In this document: in pieces, positions 28,116-35,606 of the stretch | Layout: each line of letters starts with the position of its first letter | How positions within the stretch are numbered: the first letter of the stretch is position 1 | Origin: Barnesiella sp. WM24 | GTDB lineage: Bacteria; Bacteroidota; Bacteroidia; Bacteroidales; Muribaculaceae | Assembly: GCF_004570975.1 (NCBI RefSeq) | Contig: NZ_SPPC01000001.1 | Coordinates: 1-64,000 of the forward strand | Direction: 5' to 3' | Length of the DNA stretch: 64,000 nt | The notes under the pieces: model-generated | The model's input: only the letters and a program-made list of their open reading frames with translations | Database searches by the model: none | Told to the model about the DNA's origin: nothing | Position numbers and translations under genes: made by a program

Positions 28116-28316
28116 TCAATCGTCAAGACTCTGTGTAAGCTGCTCTACAAGAGCGTCGACATCGCTTTCGGTGCATATTATGCCACGCTTGCGGAGAAGG
28201 TCGCAGATGCGTTTACGCAGATCCTCACCCTTTTCAGGGGCAAAAAGAAGAGCGGCACCGGCGCCTACTATCGCACCGCCAAGAAATGCCGAAATAATTC
28301 CTAAACTATTATTCAT
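28116..28316 (-). CDS. YtxH-domain protein (copy 2)
   Basis: This is a 66-residue protein with one Gly/Ala-rich transmembrane helix (about 6-26), then the YtxH motif LLFAPEKGEDLRKRI and an acidic helix. It is a close paralogue of the next gene upstream (same LxAPEKGEDxR core and Lys-Gly-Ile turn), which points to tandem duplication. YtxH proteins are linked to general stress in other bacteria; the precise role is unknown. Confidence 0.82.
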   Translation of the reverse strand: MNNSLGIISAFLGGAIVGAGAALLFAPEKGEDLRKRICDLLRKRGIICTESDVDALVEQLTQSLDD

Positions 28317-28342
28317 GATTTAACGTAACTCTTTGATGGTTT

Positions 28343-28540
28343 TTACTTCTTTAATTCCTCGGCTATCTCATCGGCAAGCTCTTCCATCTGGTTCTTTTTC
28401 AAGCTGATGCCCTTGTCTTTAAGAAAGCGCACAATCTGGTTGCGTGTATCCTCGCCCTTTTCAGGAGCAAGAAGGAGTCCGATTGCGGCACCGGCAATAG
28501 CGCCGCCGACTACTGATAGAATAATGTGTAACGGTTTCAT
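28343..28540 (-). CDS. YtxH-domain protein (copy 1)
   Basis: This is a 65-residue protein with a glycine-zipper-like transmembrane helix (VVGGAIAGAAIGLLL), then APEKGEDTRNQI and a Lys/Glu-rich helix. It precedes its paralogue by 26 nt in the same operon. Both lack a signal peptide, and the helix probably anchors the charged tail in the cytoplasm. Confidence 0.82.
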   Translation of the reverse strand: MKPLHIILSVVGGAIAGAAIGLLLAPEKGEDTRNQIVRFLKDKGISLKKNQMEELADEIAEELKK

Positions 28541-28610
28541 TTCGTCAATTGTTTTATTATTGAATAATATATGTCACTTTATAGGTATAACACATTTTTT
28601 CTCTCATTGT

Positions 28611-29423
28611 TTACATCGCAAACGCATTGAAACCGCCGTCGACCACAGCCACTGTTCCGGTGACAAATGTCGATGCGTCGCTTATAAGATACTGAATCGT
28701 ACCACAGAGCTCCTCGGGCTTGCCGAAGCGCTTGAAGGGAGTCTGACGGATTACGTCGGCGCCACGCTCCGTGAGCGAGCCGTCGGGATTGGTGAGCAAC
28801 GCACGGTTCTGATTGGTAAGGAAAAATCCGGGGGCAATCGCGTTGACACGTATCGACGAGGTGAACTTGGTGGCAACCTCGTTGGCAAGAAACGCGGTGA
28901 AGTTGCTTATACCCGCCTTTGCGGCTGCATAACCGAGCACTCGAGTCATCGGGCGGAACGCAGCCATCGACGAGAAGTTGACAATCGAGCCGCGCCCAGC
29001 GTCAACCATAGGCTTCAGAAACACCTGGGTAGGAATCACCGTGCCTGTCAGGTTCAGATTGAGCACTCGCTCAAACTCATTGACTTTCACGTCGAAGAAT
29101 GTGCCGGAAGGAGCGATGGTGGCGCCGGGCATGTTACCACCGGCCGCGTTAAGGAGAGCGTCGACGCGTCCATAGGCAGCCATGATTTCATTGCAGTTTT
29201 CACGCACCACCTCTATATCCATCACGTCGGTCACAAGAAACATCGCCTCGCCGCCCTTAGCCTTAATCTGCTCGACAAGCCTGTCGCCTTCGTCACGTCG
29301 GCGCCCCATCAACACTACCTTCGCACCCTCAAGCGCGAGATATTCTCCTATACATGCACCGAGCACCCCGGTGCCGCCGGTGATTACCACCACCTTATCT
29401 TTTACTGAAAACAATTCGTTCAT
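28611..29423 (-). CDS. SDR oxidoreductase, probable D-mannonate oxidoreductase
   Basis: This is a 270-residue classical short-chain dehydrogenase. The nucleotide-binding TGGTGVLG is at 15-22, NAAGG near 92, the catalytic Ser at about 151-152, and Tyr165/Lys169 in YAAAKAG. It lies 7 nt after uxuA. In Bacteroidota the UxuB step (fructuronate to mannonate) is often done by an SDR enzyme, so this is the likely role in glucuronate use; substrate assignment rests on the neighbour. Confidence 0.85.
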   Translation of the reverse strand: MNELFSVKDKVVVITGGTGVLGACIGEYLALEGAKVVLMGRRRDEGDRLVEQIKAKGGEAMFLVTDVMDIEVVRENCNEIMAAYGRVDALLNAAGGNMPGATIAPSGTFFDVKVNEFERVLNLNLTGTVIPTQVFLKPMVDAGRGSIVNFSSMAAFRPMTRVLGYAAAKAGISNFTAFLANEVATKFTSSIRVNAIAPGFFLTNQNRALLTNPDGSLTERGADVIRQTPFKRFGKPEELCGTIQYLISDASTFVTGTVAVVDGGFNAFAM

Positions 29424-29430
29424 AAGCCTA

Positions 29431-30591
29431 CTATTTTAAATTATTTACAGCAGCCATGATGCCCGACACCATTCCGAGGGCAAGCATCCTGCCATGAAAT
29501 GAATAACCCGCATTATACCCCATCTTGTCGTCACCGAGCATCAACGGAGCGTGGTCGACACGCATCGGCACTCCCGGACGGCGTGTCTCAAATGTATTTA
29601 TCACGTCAATCAGCCTGGGGTCAAGGTGGGTCGACTCCTTGAAGTCACCGTCGGGCAACACGTTGCAGATACGGGCATGCACGAAGTGGGTGCGGTCGGC
29701 ATATTTCTTTGCCAGTGCAGGCACATCGTTATGGGCTCCCGCACTCAGCGACCCGGCGCAGAAGGTCAGTCCGTTGTGGCTATCGGGCACAGCGTTGAGA
29801 AACCACTCTATATCCTCGTCACAGGTGACGATACGCGGCAGCCCGAGTATCTGCAAGGGGGGATCATCGGGGTGTACACACATGTTGATGTCATACTCGC
29901 GACACACCGGCATGATAGCCTCAAGAAAATACTTCATGTTGGCTCTCAGCTTGTCGCGGTCAATGCCGTCATATAGCTTGAGCAGCTCGCGGAACGTGTC
30001 GACCGGCGTAGTGTCATCTTCCGAGATATTACCGTTGACAAAGCCCTGTGTCTTCACGATGATATTGTCGACAAGACGGCGCTCACCCTCCGGAGTCATG
30101 GACTTCTTCAGCTCCTCAAGACGCGCAAGGGTAGCCGCGTCATAATCCTTCTCGGCGCCCTCGCGCTTCAGAATACAGCAGTCAAAGTAAGCAAACTCCG
30201 CTTTGTTGAAGTAAAGGTTGGATGTACCGTCGCCGTTAGGATACTCAAGGTCGGTGCGCGCCCAGTCAAGCACAGGCATGAAGTTGTAGCATATAGTCTT
30301 CACGCCTGCCTTGCCGAGATTGGCAAGACTCTCCTTGTAGTTTTCGATAAGCTGCGGCCTGTCAGCACCGCCATATTTTATCGACTCGCTGACCGGAAGG
30401 CTCTCTACCACCGACCAGCGCATGCCGTGGGACTCTATGAGATTTTTCATCTTCATGATTTCCTCATAGCTCCACACTTCCCCGTTAGGGATATGATGCA
30501 AAGAGGTCACAATACCCTCCACACCAATCTGCCTGAGCATGTCAAGCGTAATCTTGTCATTGGGTCCAAACCAACGCCATGTCTTTTCCAT
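29431..30591 (-). CDS. uxuA: Mannonate dehydratase
   Basis: This enzyme converts D-mannonate to 2-keto-3-deoxygluconate. The 386-residue protein starts with MEKTWRWFGPNDKI and contains the family blocks EGIVTSLHHIPNGEVW, NMCVHPDDPP (metal-ligand region) and VDHAPLM near the C terminus. The length matches UxuA. A TATCTTTG box lies about 28 bp upstream. No kdgK/kdgA or transporter follows in the window, so the rest of the glucuronate pathway must lie elsewhere. Confidence 0.95.
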   Translation of the reverse strand: MEKTWRWFGPNDKITLDMLRQIGVEGIVTSLHHIPNGEVWSYEEIMKMKNLIESHGMRWSVVESLPVSESIKYGGADRPQLIENYKESLANLGKAGVKTICYNFMPVLDWARTDLEYPNGDGTSNLYFNKAEFAYFDCCILKREGAEKDYDAATLARLEELKKSMTPEGERRLVDNIIVKTQGFVNGNISEDDTTPVDTFRELLKLYDGIDRDKLRANMKYFLEAIMPVCREYDINMCVHPDDPPLQILGLPRIVTCDEDIEWFLNAVPDSHNGLTFCAGSLSAGAHNDVPALAKKYADRTHFVHARICNVLPDGDFKESTHLDPRLIDVINTFETRRPGVPMRVDHAPLMLGDDKMGYNAGYSFHGRMLALGMVSGIMAAVNNLK

Positions 30592-30618
30592 TGATAAATC
30601 AGGTTAGTAAGTTCTTCA

Positions 30619-30626
30619 CAAAGATA
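30619..30626 (-). promoter_or_regulatory. -7 box of the uxuA-SDR operon
   Basis: The minus strand reads TATCTTTG, a full match to TAnnTTTG, giving a leader of roughly 20-25 nt before the ATG at 30591. Confidence 0.5.
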
Positions 30627-30695
30627 TATAAAAAAGCCCGATTTCCGCGCTGCGCACACAAGAAAGATTACACAAGTGCCGCCACATGACATGTC

Positions 30696-31496
30696 GCGAC
30701 GTAATGCAGCACGGTTGCATCCCCTCCTGGGGATAAATTGCGCGTGGATGACATGGCGCGCCATGCACATACGGCGGGCGACCGGGAGGTCGCCCCTACA
30801 GCTACGCGGTGTAACCATGCCATATTACATTGATTCACAACACGCAATGTAGGGGCGAGTGGAAGCTCGCCCGCGCTGCATCAACCCAAAACAGCGACGG
30901 GACACAGCACGGCTGCATCCCCTCCTGGGGATAAATTGCGCATGGATGACATGGCACGCCATGCATATACGGCGGGCGACCTCCCGGTCGCCCCTACAGC
31001 TACGCGGTGTAACCGCACCCTATTCCATTGATTCACAACATGCAATGTAGGGGCGAGTGGAAGCTCGCCCGCGCTGCATCAACCCCAAAACAGCGACGGG
31101 ACGCAGCACGGTTGCATCCCCTTGTGGGGATAAATTGCGCATGGATGACATGGCGCGCCATGCACATACGGCGGGCGACCTCCCAGTCGCCCCTACAGCT
31201 ACGCGATGTAACCCCGTTGTATATCCTTAATTTACAACATGCAATGTAGGGGCGAGTGGAAGCTCGCCCGCGCTACATCAACCCAAAAACAGCGACGTAA
31301 TGCAGCACGGTTGCATCCCCTTGTGGGGATAAATTGCGCGTGGATGACGTGGCACGCAATGCATATACGGCGGGCGACCTCCCAGTCGCCCCTACAGCTA
31401 CGCGATGTAACCCCGTTGTATATCCTTAATTTACAACATGCAATGTAGGGGCGAGTGGAAGCTCGCCCGCGCTGCATCAACATCAAAAACAGAGAC
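30696..31496. repeat. Array 1 of ~199-bp tandem repeats with REP-like hairpins
   Basis: About four units repeat with periods of 198, 199 and 199 bp (unit edges at 30848, 31046, 31245 and 31444; the outer units are partial). Each unit has two GC-rich hairpins, one with arms GGGCGAG/CTCGCCC and one with arms GGGCGAC/GTCGCCC. They face each other as an inverted pair sharing the outer GTAGGGGCGA. A CATGGCGCGCCATG palindrome and a CCCC/GGGG mini-hairpin lie between them. Long open frames in this region are by-products of the repeat. No gene is seen from 30592 to 31672. Confidence 0.9.
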
Positions 31497-31640
31497 AAGC
31501 GATATAACGACTTCAACGTTTAATCGCATCTCCCGTCATAATCCGCAAATACACATAATCCGCAAATACAATCTGCAAGAAACCAAATGCCGGCATCACC
31601 ATCTCAGATTTTTTACCTATCTTTGCGTTCCTTATTATAA
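31497..31640 (+). repeat. Duplicated promoter/leader segment, copy 1
   Basis: This segment after array 1 recurs with few changes after array 2 (33474-33590), including the -7 box TATCTTTG (31618-31625). Copy 1 has an extra ~17-bp internal tandem duplication (about 31537-31572). It drives the GT4 gene. Confidence 0.75.
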
Positions 31641-31672
31641 AAAATCAAATCAAGACAAAATAATCGACAGAA

Positions 31673-32737
31673 ATGACATCGACCAATCACAAGAAAAAAG
31701 TCCTTATCGACCTTACCGACTATGGAAATATCACAATGGGTTTCGGACAGATCGCAGAAAACTATGCAAAACTGTTTGCAGAAAGCGACCACGATGATTT
31801 TCAACTGATTTACATGATGCCAAAAGGCTTTGTCGGCGGCAATGTTGAAGTTCTTGAAAAAAAAGGAATTTACAGGTATATTCCCTTTTTATTGCCTAAG
31901 ATAGATGTATGGCATGCAGTAAATCAACAACGCAAAATCTATCCTGCCCACGATAATGGCAAACTTATATATACTATTCACGATCTCAACTTTCTTGTCG
32001 AGAAAAAACCGGCGAAAGCGGCGCGATATCTGAAACGCATGCAAAAAAGGTGCGATCAAGCATCAGTAATCACAGCAATATCTCAGTACACAGCCGACAT
32101 CGCAAAAAAAAACATCGACCTTAAAGGTAAAGAAATAAGAGTTATCTATAATGGAGTCGAGCGAATTGACATGCAACCTGGCAAGCAGCCACGATTTGCA
32201 ACCGGCAGACCATTCTTTTTCACAATCGGTCAAATCCGCGAGAAAAAGAATTTCCATCTTTTAATTGATGTCATGAAGGAATTTCCTGAATATGACCTCT
32301 ATATATGTGGCGATACAAATTGCGGACGTGAAGTATATTCCAATAAGATACGCAGCGAAATTGCAGAAAAAGGACTCACAAACGTTTACCTGACAGGCAC
32401 AATAAGCCAGGAAGAAAAGACGTGGCTCTACCGCAACTGCGAAGCTCTGCTGTTCCCGAGTCAGGGAGAGGGCTTCGGCATCCCCCCGATTGAAGCTATG
32501 CAATTTGGCAAAGCAGTGTTTGCTGCAGCCCGCACATCATTGCCGGAAATATGCGGAGGCTACGGCTTTTTGTGGGAGAAACTGACTACCGAAGAAATGG
32601 TCGACAGCATAAGGAAGAATCTGCCGGGATTTTATGACGACAAGGCTCGCATAGAGAAGATTAAGCAATATGCCTTTTCTTTCTCTTACGAGAGCCATAT
32701 CAAAGCCTATCTTGACTTATATCGGGAGTTGCTATAG
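31673..32737 (+). CDS. Glycosyltransferase family 4 protein
   Basis: This 354-residue GT-B-fold enzyme is likely to add a sugar to a surface polysaccharide or LPS. The N-terminal domain includes YTIHDLNFL and the VITAISQYTADIA segment. The C-terminal domain has FFFTIGQIREKKN, then GEGFGIPPIEAMQFGKAV with the retaining-GT E-x7-E motif. The donor and acceptor are unknown. The ATG at 31673 lies ~48 nt after a -7 box. The last ~60 bp are duplicated at 34417-34476 behind another glycosyltransferase gene. Confidence 0.9.
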   Translation: MTSTNHKKKVLIDLTDYGNITMGFGQIAENYAKLFAESDHDDFQLIYMMPKGFVGGNVEVLEKKGIYRYIPFLLPKIDVWHAVNQQRKIYPAHDNGKLIYTIHDLNFLVEKKPAKAARYLKRMQKRCDQASVITAISQYTADIAKKNIDLKGKEIRVIYNGVERIDMQPGKQPRFATGRPFFFTIGQIREKKNFHLLIDVMKEFPEYDLYICGDTNCGREVYSNKIRSEIAEKGLTNVYLTGTISQEEKTWLYRNCEALLFPSQGEGFGIPPIEAMQFGKAVFAAARTSLPEICGGYGFLWEKLTTEEMVDSIRKNLPGFYDDKARIEKIKQYAFSFSYESHIKAYLDLYRELL

Positions 32738-32782
32738 CCTGTCAAGGAGCGAATCGAGACGAAGCATCACTTCATCGGGCGT
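32732..32782 (-). pseudogene. Remnant of a GT9 gene 3' end
   Basis: On the minus strand these bases encode TPDEVMLRLDSLLDRL and a stop, nearly identical to the end of the GT9 protein at 34471 (TPDELMLRLNPLLDKL). Homology ends abruptly near 32782. It is the scar of a segmental duplication; the GT4 stop codon lies within the shared segment. Confidence 0.85.
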
Positions 32783-32899
32783 GGTTTCCGTCAGGAATCC
32801 TCATGGCATACATTTAGATGATTCCTACGGAAACATTATCATTGGGGTTACGGCTACCGTGGGTATCGCTGCGCTCAACCCACGGCTAAACATAGATTA
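32783..32899. repeat. Inverted-repeat segment before array 2
   Basis: Two imperfect hairpins are visible. One joins GTTTCCGT-type and ACGGAAAC-type arms (about 32802-32852). The other joins CCGTGGGT with ACCCACGG (about 32858-32886). The TTTAGCCGTGG part of the second recurs in inverted orientation near 38129, so it is probably a dispersed genomic repeat. No gene is seen. Confidence 0.55.
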
Positions 32900-33473
32900 T
32901 CCCCGGCGGGGAAAAATTGCGCGTGGATGACATGGCGCACCATGCATATATAGCGGGCGAGCTTCCACTCGCCCCTACAGCTACGCGATGCAACCGTGCC
33001 ATATTTCATTGATTTACAACACGCAATGTAGGGGCGAGTGGAAGCTCGCCCGCGCTACATCAACCCCAAAACAGCGACGGGACGCAGCACGGTTGCATCC
33101 CCTTATAGGGATAAATTGCGCGCGGATGACATGGCGCACCATGAACATACGGCGGGCGACCTCCCGGTCGCCCCTACAGCTACGCGATGTAGCCGCACCA
33201 TATTCCATTGATTTACAACACGCAATGTAGGGGCGAGTGGAAGCTCGCCCGCGCTGCATCAACCCAAAAACAGAGATGGGACGCAGCACGGTTGCATCCC
33301 CCTTGTGGGGATAAATTGCGCGTGGATGACATGGCGCGCCATGCACATACGGCGGGCGACCTCCCAGTCGCCCCTACAGCTACGCGGTGTAACCGTGCCA
33401 TATTTCATTGATTTACAACACGCAATGTAGGGGCGAGTGGAAGCTCGCCCGCGCTACATCAACCCAAAACAGC
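32900..33473. repeat. Array 2 of ~199-bp tandem repeats
   Basis: These are the same repeat units as array 1, about three copies (edges at 33027, 33226 and 33426; periods 199 and 200 bp; the outer units are partial). The first hairpin of this array carries the GAGCTTCCACTC loop type in place of the GACCTCCCGGTC type, so hairpin arms have been exchanged between units. No gene is seen from 32738 to 33634 apart from the remnant. Confidence 0.9.
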
Positions 33474-33590
33474 AAAAGGGATAGAACGACTTCAACGTTG
33501 AATCGCATCTCCCGTCATAATCTGCAAGGACCCAAATGCCGTATCACCATCTAAGATTTTTTACCTATCTTTGTAATCATTATTATAAGA
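33474..33590 (+). repeat. Duplicated promoter/leader segment, copy 2
   Basis: This is a near copy of the segment upstream of the GT4 gene, including TATCTTTG at 33566-33573. It precedes the DUF5672 gene by about 60 nt, so both glycosyltransferase genes would respond to the same promoter sequence. Confidence 0.75.
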
Positions 33591-33634
33591 ATGTGCTCTA
33601 ACGCATATCTGCCTGGTGTAATTGACATTATCTT

Positions 33635-34414
33635 ATGAACAAAATTAAAATCGTAATTCCCATTTATCGAACAGAGCTAAATCAAAACGAGATAATGGCT
33701 CTTGATAACAACATCAACAAGTTATCGGAACACCCTATAGCTTTTATAATACCGGAAAATCTTGATATTTCAGAAATTAGTGCTAAATATCCAAAAGTAG
33801 AAATCATACAAGTGTCTGACGAATGGTTAGGTACTAAAAATGGCATAGATGGATATAACCGGATGATGATGTCGGAAGAATTTTACCGGATTTTCAAAGA
33901 TTATGAATATATTTTCATATGCCATATTGATTCATGGATATTCCGTGATGAAGTGAATTATTGGTGTGATAGAGGCTATGATATTGTTGCTCCGCCTTGG
34001 CCTAAATCAAAACGATTCTACTTTTTCCCATTCAAACAGATTCTTTCATCTAAAATAAAAAAAAGGAGGGGTGAGGTCCATTGTCGAGAGATTGTATATG
34101 ACCATATCGGCAATGGCGGACTATCTTTGAGAAAAGTAGCCTCTTGCTTAATGGCTTGTCAAAAATACAGCAAAAAAATAAATGAATATATTCAACTTTC
34201 AAAGAGCAAACCTTTCTACTACGAAGATGTTTTTTTCGCTTTAGAACCTAAAGAGTTCAATTATCCTGATACACAGGAAGCGGTCTTCTGGGGTGCAGAT
34301 ATCAGACCGGATATGTGTCTATATCTAACCAAAGGTCAGCTTCCAATGGGTTGCCATGGTTACGCACATAAAAGACGCAGAAAATATTGGGAGAAACATA
34401 TTCCAATCAAGTAG
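33635..34414 (+). CDS. DUF5672-family putative glycosyltransferase
   Basis: This is a 259-residue protein. The N-terminal strand KIKIVIPIY, the central CHIDSWIFRDEVNYW with an acidic D-x-W pattern, APPWPKS, GNGGLSLRKV and the YYEDVFFAL segment match DUF5672 proteins, a GT-A-like group in polysaccharide loci. It is markedly more AT-rich than its neighbours, which suggests transfer. It is followed 2 nt later by the last 20 codons of a GT4-type gene. I infer that it replaced the body of a duplicated GT4 gene. The sugar specificity is unknown. Confidence 0.82.
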   Translation: MNKIKIVIPIYRTELNQNEIMALDNNINKLSEHPIAFIIPENLDISEISAKYPKVEIIQVSDEWLGTKNGIDGYNRMMMSEEFYRIFKDYEYIFICHIDSWIFRDEVNYWCDRGYDIVAPPWPKSKRFYFFPFKQILSSKIKKRRGEVHCREIVYDHIGNGGLSLRKVASCLMACQKYSKKINEYIQLSKSKPFYYEDVFFALEPKEFNYPDTQEAVFWGADIRPDMCLYLTKGQLPMGCHGYAHKRRRKYWEKHIPIK

Positions 34415-34416
34415 GT

Positions 34417-34476
34417 TCTTTCTCTTACGAGAACCATATCAAAGCCTATCTTGACATCTATCGGGAGTTGCTATAG
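34417..34476 (+). pseudogene. Remnant of a GT4 gene 3' end
   Basis: The bases encode SFSYENHIKAYLDIYRELL and a stop, matching the end of the GT4 protein at 31673 (SFSYESHIKAYLDLYRELL). There is no start or upstream coding part. Homology to 32680-32782 continues through the GT9 3' end to about 34520. Confidence 0.88.
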
Positions 34477-35532
34477 CTTGTCAAGGAGCGGATTGAGGCG
34501 AAGCATCAGTTCATCAGGCGTAATTGAATCAAAGAGTTCTTCATGCGTCATAGACATCCGTGCATCAGCTGCGACTATATCATCGACCGATATGCCGCAG
34601 GCAGTGGTGCGATTCTGCGGCATCCACACCTTAGGAGAAGCAGAAGGCGAGAATATGGCAAACGAAGGAATGCCAAGAGCCTGTACAAGATGGCGTGTAC
34701 CGCCCTCGTTTCCATAATAAAAATCACAGTTGGCACACAAAGCGGCAAGTTCACGCAATGAACGTGCCTGTAGATTTATCTTTACACATGACGGCTCGCC
34801 AAGACGCTTGAACATGTCACGGGCATCTTTCTCCTCCTGACCTGGAGCATAGTTGAACACCATCTGAAAATCAGGATGCCGCGCGATTATACGCCGCAGT
34901 GTCTCAGCCATAAAATCCATGTTCCAGCGCTTTTTCAAAATCTTTGTCGTGACTCCTACAAGTATCACAGGTCGTGAAAAGTCGATACCCTCACGCTCCA
35001 TATAATTACGGAAGTCGTTACGCTCCTTTTCCGTGATATGTATACTGAAATCACTGACCGGCACTATATCTCCTATGCGGTTAAGCGGACCGGCAAGCAT
35101 CAGATTGCGCTCCACCATGTCAATGTCAGCAGAGTGATCATTATTGCGAACCTCATCGGTGAGCAAGAAGCGCGTATAACCTTTCTTCACACCTATGCGG
35201 AAAGGCGTAGACAGTGAAAATGCCGAAAACAACAATGTGTTGAGAGTCGACCTCATATCTATAATCACGTCATAATGACAGTCGTGGACAATGCGCCACA
35301 CTTTTGCCGCATATGTGGTGAACGGTTTTAGCTCGCTCTTATCAAACGTAATAATCCGGTCAATATCAGGATGTCCCTCATAAAGCGGGGCAATACCTTT
35401 GTTTAATACAAAATGAATTTCTGCACCGGGAAAATTTCGCTTCAGGGTGGAACACAATGCAGTAGCAAGAATCGAATCACCAACCTGACGGAAGCGTATT
35501 ACCAATATTTTCTTTATATCATTTTTATTCAT
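34471..35532 (-). CDS. Glycosyltransferase family 9 (heptosyltransferase-like)
   Basis: This 353-residue GT-B enzyme of the ADP-heptose:LPS heptosyltransferase family is cytoplasmic, acting at the inner membrane on LPS core. Visible features are the N-terminal IRFRQVGDSILATAL, YDVIIDMRSTLNTL, and the C-terminal donor site DFYYGNEGGTRHLVQALGIPS, where the family usually has GxxGGxxHLAxAxG. I chose the ATG at 35532 over a TTG two codons earlier. Its last codons are duplicated at 32732-32782. Confidence 0.9.
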   Translation of the reverse strand: MNKNDIKKILVIRFRQVGDSILATALCSTLKRNFPGAEIHFVLNKGIAPLYEGHPDIDRIITFDKSELKPFTTYAAKVWRIVHDCHYDVIIDMRSTLNTLLFSAFSLSTPFRIGVKKGYTRFLLTDEVRNNDHSADIDMVERNLMLAGPLNRIGDIVPVSDFSIHITEKERNDFRNYMEREGIDFSRPVILVGVTTKILKKRWNMDFMAETLRRIIARHPDFQMVFNYAPGQEEKDARDMFKRLGEPSCVKINLQARSLRELAALCANCDFYYGNEGGTRHLVQALGIPSFAIFSPSASPKVWMPQNRTTACGISVDDIVAADARMSMTHEELFDSITPDELMLRLNPLLDKL

Positions 35533-35606
35533 TGTCAACTCTGAAACCGGTATAATCTATAGCACTATTAATATATGTCTTGGGGAAACTCTATCTGTCC
35601 TTTAAG

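Noticed and set aside
28407-29408. 333-codon frame opposite the YtxH and SDR genes
   Set aside because: It crosses two well-supported genes and has no domain of its own.
30859-31516. Long open frames of 60-94 codons on both strands within the 199-bp arrays
   Set aside because: They repeat with the unit, encode near-identical Arg/Trp-rich strings (such as MQCRGEWKLARA) and follow the array rather than a gene. They are by-products of GC-rich repeat DNA.
32988-33411. Similar 62-110-codon frames in array 2
   Set aside because: Same repeat origin as in array 1; no ribosome-site or promoter evidence.
30600-33500. CRISPR array
   Set aside because: The units are ~199 bp and conserved throughout, with no short repeat-variable spacer alternation and no cas genes.
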